Assembly: GCA_022571615.1 (NCBI GenBank)
Contig: JACZXM010000043.1
Span: 1-11,260 of the forward strand
Length of the DNA: 11,260 nucleotides
DNA from: Acidobacteriota bacterium
Lineage (GTDB): Bacteria; Acidobacteriota; UBA890; WLXD01
Reading direction: 5' to 3'
Of the stretch, positions 7,913 through 11,260 are shown piece after piece. Positions within the stretch are counted from its first letter, which is position 1; the number at the start of each line of letters is the position of its first letter. The position numbers were made by a program, and so were the translations under genes. The notes beneath the pieces were generated by a model. It made no database searches and was not told where the DNA came from. It worked only from the letters and a program-made list of their open reading frames with translations.

Positions 7913-8449
7913 ATGCGCAAAGCAGCCCCCGCCTTCTGCACGATCGGCCTGCTCGCTGTTTCCATCCTGGGATGCATCCGGCACGAGGGGCAGCTGGCGC
8001 TCTTTCTGACCAGCGCCGATAACACTCAACAGGGCGTCATCACCGCCCAACAGGTCAACATCGACATCACATCGGTCGAGATCCTCGAGCCGCAGAGCGG
8101 CACCTTCCTGACCCTGTCACACGGCAGTCAGATCCACGAAGTTCTCGGTCTGGTCGACCGCAACAGCCTGCTGGCGCTCGCCGATTCGCTCGACGAGGGC
8201 AGCTATCAAGAGGTCCGGCTGACCTTGTCCGCCGCCAACAGCACCGTGGTCGATGACCGCGGCCGCGTCCAGCCGTTACGGGTGGAGCCCGAGACCATCA
8301 CCGTGCCGGCGTTCTTCACCGTCATCGAGGATGGTTCGACCAACGTGATCCTGGAGATCGACCTGCAGGCGAGTCTCAAGCTGAGGGCGAACGGCGCCTG
8401 GGTGCTGCGGCCGGTGATCCGGCAGGTGGCGGACCCTAATCAGCGCTGA
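7913..8449 (+). CDS. DUF4382-like lipoprotein
   Basis: This gene encodes a 178-residue secreted lipoprotein of unknown function. The N-terminus is MRKAAPAFCTIGLLAVSILG followed by Cys21: a charged start, a hydrophobic core and an ILGC lipobox, so it is predicted to be lipidated and membrane-anchored outside the cytoplasm. The mature part fits the DUF4382 pattern. An early QLALFLTSADN resembles the usual start of the domain, then come a VNIDITSVEI strand, GSYQEVRLTL, a VDDRGRVQPL segment, a hydrophobic ILEIDLQASLKL strand and a closing LRPVIRQV. The ATG at 7913 has GAGGAG 5 bases upstream. The frame extends upstream to 7817, but that start lacks these features. It is the only plus-strand gene here and converges on the carD side. 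The domain call is by pattern memory and would need a profile search. Confidence 0.82.
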   Translation: MRKAAPAFCTIGLLAVSILGCIRHEGQLALFLTSADNTQQGVITAQQVNIDITSVEILEPQSGTFLTLSHGSQIHEVLGLVDRNSLLALADSLDEGSYQEVRLTLSAANSTVVDDRGRVQPLRVEPETITVPAFFTVIEDGSTNVILEIDLQASLKLRANGAWVLRPVIRQVADPNQR

Positions 8450-8519
8450 TCTGCTTCTCGGTCGCCATCACGATCACGGCGGCGGACGCGTCACCGGTCA
8501 CATTGGTCGCCGTGGTTGA
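8436..8519 (-). pseudogene. C-terminal relic of a glutamate/dicarboxylate:cation symporter
   Basis: In one minus-strand frame, after the carD stop, the sequence reads STTATNVTGDASAAVIV then MATEKQISAD and a TAG stop at 8436-8438. This matches the C-terminal transport-helix signature of the DAACS family (GltP/GltT/DctA type), where an Arg-Thr-x-x-Asn-Val-Thr-Gly-Asp segment forms part of the substrate and sodium site. Here Asn-Val-Thr-Gly-Asp and the following small/hydrophobic helix are kept, but the position of the substrate-binding Arg is Thr. Everything upstream, about 400 residues, is missing, replaced by carD. Its last 14 bases overlap the 3' end of the lipoprotein gene on the other strand. 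I infer a deletion that fused the old symporter tail to the carD side; an assembly join is the alternative. Confidence 0.6.
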
Positions 8520-8533
8520 AGTCGGCAACCGCC

Positions 8534-9058
8534 TCAGGAAACCGCGCTCTCCGTGCGCGCGCGGCGTGCCTCCAGGCACTCCTCCAAAGCCAATTCGAGC
8601 TCGCCCAGGATCTCCTGCTCCGGTCGGCCCTGCACCATGGCGACCTCGGAGATGATGAGCGTCTTGGCCTTGTCATACATGCGCTTCTCGCGATACGAGA
8701 GCGCCTTGCGCTGCGACAGGTGCTGGAGGTTCTTGAGCACGTCGGCCATGTCGAACAGATGCCCGGACCGCATCTTCTCGGAGTTCTCCTTGTACCGTCC
8801 CTTCCAATTGCTGTGGGTCTCGAACTCGGAGTCGCGAAGATGAGAGAAGAGCTTCCGTACGTCCGTCTTCCCGAATATCTTCCGCAGGCCCACGGTCTTC
8901 GAATTACCGACCGGAACCATGACCGTGGTCTCGTTGGCCAGGATGCGCAGATGATAGAAATCCTGGTCCAAGCCCGCGATCTGAGTTTGCCTGATGTCCT
9001 CGATAATTCCGACTCCGTGATTCGGATACACGACGTAGTCGCCGACGCCAAAACGCAA
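8534..9058 (-). CDS. carD: CarD/CdnL-family RNA polymerase-binding transcription regulator
   Basis: CarD-family proteins bind the RNA polymerase beta subunit and stabilise open promoter complexes, notably at rRNA promoters. The 174-residue product starts RFGVGDYVVYPNHGVGIIE after the initiator, the hallmark Tudor-like RNAP-interaction domain. Then come LANETTVMVPV and VGLRKIFG, and a helical DNA-contact domain with NWKGRYKENSEKM, whose Trp85 matches the wedge tryptophan of mycobacterial CarD. The frame runs on to a TTG at 9109, but that lies at the predicted transcription start. The TTG at 9058 has GGGGAG (9068-9073) 9 bases upstream and gives the family's usual N-terminus, so it is preferred. 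A strong promoter lies at 9116-9144. Symporter-like coding sequence follows directly after the stop. Family is certain; the start is likely. Confidence 0.94.
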   Translation of the reverse strand: MRFGVGDYVVYPNHGVGIIEDIRQTQIAGLDQDFYHLRILANETTVMVPVGNSKTVGLRKIFGKTDVRKLFSHLRDSEFETHSNWKGRYKENSEKMRSGHLFDMADVLKNLQHLSQRKALSYREKRMYDKAKTLIISEVAMVQGRPEQEILGELELALEECLEARRARTESAVS

Positions 9059-9115
9059 TGCGTAGTACTCCCCAGTTTCGTAGGGACACAAGAAAAACCG
9101 ACCGACCAAGTTACA

Positions 9116-9144
9116 ATGATACCCGAAAATCCGGCGAATTTCAA
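9116..9144 (-). promoter_or_regulatory. Strong sigma-70-type promoter of carD
   Basis: On the minus strand, -35 TTGAAA (9139-9144) and -10 TATCAT (9116-9121) are 17 bases apart, each matching the consensus at 5 of 6 positions. The predicted start near 9109 leaves a leader of about 50 bases before the TTG at 9058. It is the best promoter match I found in the window. Confidence 0.78.
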
Positions 9145-9159
9145 CCCGCAGATCGGCGA

Positions 9160-9182
9160 AAACCCTTGCCCGGAGAGGGTTT
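9160..9182 (-). terminator. Possible intrinsic terminator of the M28 peptidase gene
   Basis: On the minus strand AAACCCT (9182-9176) pairs with AGGGTTT (9166-9160) around a 9-base loop, and the right arm ends in four T. It lies about 70 bases after the peptidase stop and just before the carD promoter, where a terminator is expected. The stem is short and the U-run weak, so confidence is modest. Confidence 0.4.
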
Positions 9183-9251
9183 CGACCAAAACGCCCGGTC
9201 AGCCGGCCGTTGCGGGGAGCACCTGTTTTATGTTCTGCGCGAACCCCGCGA

Positions 9252-11260
9252 TCAGTACCCCGTGGCAGTGGCGGGCTCGCCGGCCAACAAGCCCGCTGCC
9301 CTCAGCAACTGCGAGGCCGCGAGCTCGATTCGGCTCGCGAGCAGATCGATCCCGTCGCCCGCCGCCACCGGGTCGCCGGCGGAAAGCGCCGCGAACACGT
9401 CGGGATACATGCGCGAAACATAAGCATCCTCCGTATCCGGTGCCATGACCAGGTTGCGGTACCAGGAGTCGATGGCAGTGCCTTCGGGACGGACGAACTG
9501 GCGCACCGCCTGTCGTAGCCGAAGGTTGGCGGAGCGCACCGATTCCGTCCGGCTCAAGCTCACGGTCACCACCCTGGTCCCGGACGAGACCGCAAGGTCG
9601 GTTGCAGCGCGTCGGAACCGCTCGATCGCCCGTCGTAGGTTGGCGCTCGAGAGCCGTCCGCTCCAACGCCGGTGCCGGAGCGAAGCGTCGAGCTGCTCGA
9701 GCCCGCGCTCGAGGGCCGCAGCGGTCGCACCGAACTCCAGAGGCAGCAGCTCGTCGTTGGCCAAGCGCCAGGCCATGCCCGCGGTGATCGCTGCGGCGGC
9801 GCGATGCTGGCGGTATCCGGGGTCCCCGAAGCGACGCATGTACTCGGCCGTGTCGTAGGCGGAGTGATACACGCCCGAACCGCCGCTGAACCCGAAACCG
9901 ATCGAGGGAACACCCAGCCGGCCGAGAAAGCTGGCGTAGTCAGAACCAGCACCCGGGATATCGATCCGCAGAGCGACGCCGGCGCCAATGGCGGCGCGCT
10001 CACGCCAGGCGCGATAGACGCTCAGGTTCGGCCGCACCGGATCCGGCACCGAATCGGCCACTTCCATGAGCAGACGCCGCAGCGACGGCGAGGCCACGGC
10101 CCCGAAGAACGGGCCTCCGGCGATGCCGTCCTGGTTGATGTACGCCACTGCCGAGCGCGACAGCTCGTCGGCGAATTCCTCGACCCATTCGGCGGAGCCG
10201 ATCAGGCCCCACTCCTCGGCGTCCCAGAACGCGAACAGGATCGACCGTCGCGGCGCCAAACCACGATCGCGCAGTGTGGCCAGGGCACGCGCCGCCTCCA
10301 GTACCGATACGGTGCCTGACACGTTGTCCATCGCGCCGTTGGTCCAGGCATCGCGATGGGCACCGACGATCACCCACTCATCAGGAGCAGCGGACCCACG
10401 CAGCCAGCCGATGGTGTTGTAGATCATCTTGAACGGGGCATCGTCGAGCTCGACCGTGACCCGTACCCGGACCCCAGAGCCCCCAGCGTGGTACCGGAAC
10501 GGCAGCGCCCCCTGCCAGCCGCCGGGCACTTCCGGACCACCGAGAAAGGGCAGGATCTCAGCGGCGGCCCCGTAGCCGATCGGCACGACGGGGATCGAGG
10601 GAACCTCCGCGCCCGGCTCGACCCGATGCGCACCCGGCAGCGAAGGCCAGCCCGGGGTGGTGGGATCACCTGGCGGTCCGATCTTCACCGAGCCCCGCTG
10701 GATGCCGCTCCGGGGCCGGAACGGTCCGGATGGATAGACATCGCCTCGGAAGAAACCGTCCTCTTGCGGATCCGAGTACAGCAGCACCGCCGCCGCCCCT
10801 GCTCGCACCGCGTTGCGCACCTTGGAACCGCGAAACGACCCGCCGTACCGAATCAACGCCACCTTGCCTTGAACGTCGATCCCGAAAGCCGAAAGCGCCG
10901 TGAAATCATCGCGGGTGCCGTAGTTGGCATACACCACCGCCGCGACCACGTCGCCTTGCCCGGAGTACCCTGCAACCGCCAGATAGTGTGGGTCGGCGCT
11001 ATCGACGTCCCCCGGCACCGGCTCCTCGTCAAGCTGCAAATCGAGCAGCGTTGGATCGATACGCTGTACCTGCACGCGCCGCGCGTGCGGCATGTAGACC
11101 TCGTACCGGTGGGTGGTGACCTTCAGCCCCCAGCGCGTCAGCGTTCGGCGTAGCCAGCGACTGGCCTCGGCCATCGATTCGGTGCCGGCAATGGCGGGTT
11201 GGGCGCCGATCTGCTCGGCCAGCGCCCGGACCGAGTCGGTGGCTGGCAGATGTGCCAGCA
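9252..11260 (-). CDS. M28 family metallopeptidase, glutamate carboxypeptidase II-like (5' end cut by window)
   Basis: This is a di-zinc aminopeptidase/carboxypeptidase of the M28B type, probably exported and cleaving small peptides. The frame stays open from 9252 to the window end, so an internal ATG at 11174 (residue 1 below) is not the real start; a signal peptide would lie outside. A PA domain covers about 65-210 (VALIRYGGSFRGSKVRNA, LYSDP, GIQRG, PSIPVVPIGY, as in human GCPII). The catalytic domain shows the zinc ligands His273 and Asp283 (GAHRDAWTNGAMDN), base Glu320 and ligand Glu321 (FWDAEEWGLIGS), Asp349 (AYINQDG), and His437 (GVYHSAYDT). A C-terminal transferrin-receptor-type dimerisation domain follows (about 480-640, with WYRNLVMAPDTEDAY). 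All metal residues are present, so it should be active. The substrate cannot be predicted. carD follows downstream under its own promoter. Confidence 0.93.
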   Translation of the reverse strand, partial: LAHLPATDSVRALAEQIGAQPAIAGTESMAEASRWLRRTLTRWGLKVTTHRYEVYMPHARRVQVQRIDPTLLDLQLDEEPVPGDVDSADPHYLAVAGYSGQGDVVAAVVYANYGTRDDFTALSAFGIDVQGKVALIRYGGSFRGSKVRNAVRAGAAAVLLYSDPQEDGFFRGDVYPSGPFRPRSGIQRGSVKIGPPGDPTTPGWPSLPGAHRVEPGAEVPSIPVVPIGYGAAAEILPFLGGPEVPGGWQGALPFRYHAGGSGVRVRVTVELDDAPFKMIYNTIGWLRGSAAPDEWVIVGAHRDAWTNGAMDNVSGTVSVLEAARALATLRDRGLAPRRSILFAFWDAEEWGLIGSAEWVEEFADELSRSAVAYINQDGIAGGPFFGAVASPSLRRLLMEVADSVPDPVRPNLSVYRAWRERAAIGAGVALRIDIPGAGSDYASFLGRLGVPSIGFGFSGGSGVYHSAYDTAEYMRRFGDPGYRQHRAAAAITAGMAWRLANDELLPLEFGATAAALERGLEQLDASLRHRRWSGRLSSANLRRAIERFRRAATDLAVSSGTRVVTVSLSRTESVRSANLRLRQAVRQFVRPEGTAIDSWYRNLVMAPDTEDAYVSRMYPDVFAALSAGDPVAAGDGIDLLASRIELAASQLLRAAGLLAGEPATATGY

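Noticed and set aside
10356..11153. Plus-strand 265-codon open frame opposite the M28 peptidase
   Set aside because: The opposite strand encodes a complete PA and catalytic domain; this is a shadow frame.

Overview
This looks like chromosomal core-genome DNA from a high-G+C, Gram-negative-type bacterium. The supporting signs are heavy G/C third positions, GTG and TTG starts beside ATG, a lipoprotein signal peptide, a CarD-type RNA polymerase regulator, and a glutamate-carboxypeptidase-II-like M28 peptidase. DUF4382 lipoproteins and such M28 peptidases are common in Gemmatimonadota and Acidobacteriota, but the sequence alone does not fix the phylum. I see no insertion sequence, phage gene, CRISPR array or defence system.

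The left two thirds (1-7687) is one minus-strand block that reads, in transcription order: promoter, tRNA(CAU), tilS, ftsH, folP, cdaA, cdaR, glmM (cut by the window start). Spacing is tight. ftsH/folP and cdaA/cdaR share 4-base start/stop overlaps, and other gaps are 14-60 bases, except for a 149-base gap before glmM that holds two adjacent palindromes. The block links decoding-related tRNA modification (TilS), membrane protein quality control (FtsH), folate synthesis (FolP), cyclic di-AMP synthesis and its control (CdaA/CdaR), and the first dedicated steps to UDP-GlcNAc (GlmM). The cdaA-cdaR-glmM set is the known module coupling c-di-AMP to cell-wall precursor supply.

The middle (7578-8533) is a divergent intergenic region followed by a plus-strand DUF4382-type lipoprotein gene. 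Its 3' end converges on a short minus-strand stretch that encodes what looks like the last C-terminal residues of a glutamate/dicarboxylate:cation symporter. The rest of that gene is absent, so I read it as a deletion relic.

The right part (8534-11260) holds carD, with a strong sigma-70-type promoter and probably a TTG start, and upstream of it a large M28 peptidase gene whose 5' end lies beyond the window. A hairpin between them may end the peptidase transcript.

Most of the window is ordinary core machinery. The items worth a second look are the tRNA(CAU)-tilS linkage, the symporter relic at the carD junction, the palindromic leader of glmM, and paired repeats upstream of the tRNA promoter. 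I found no clear new multi-gene system.
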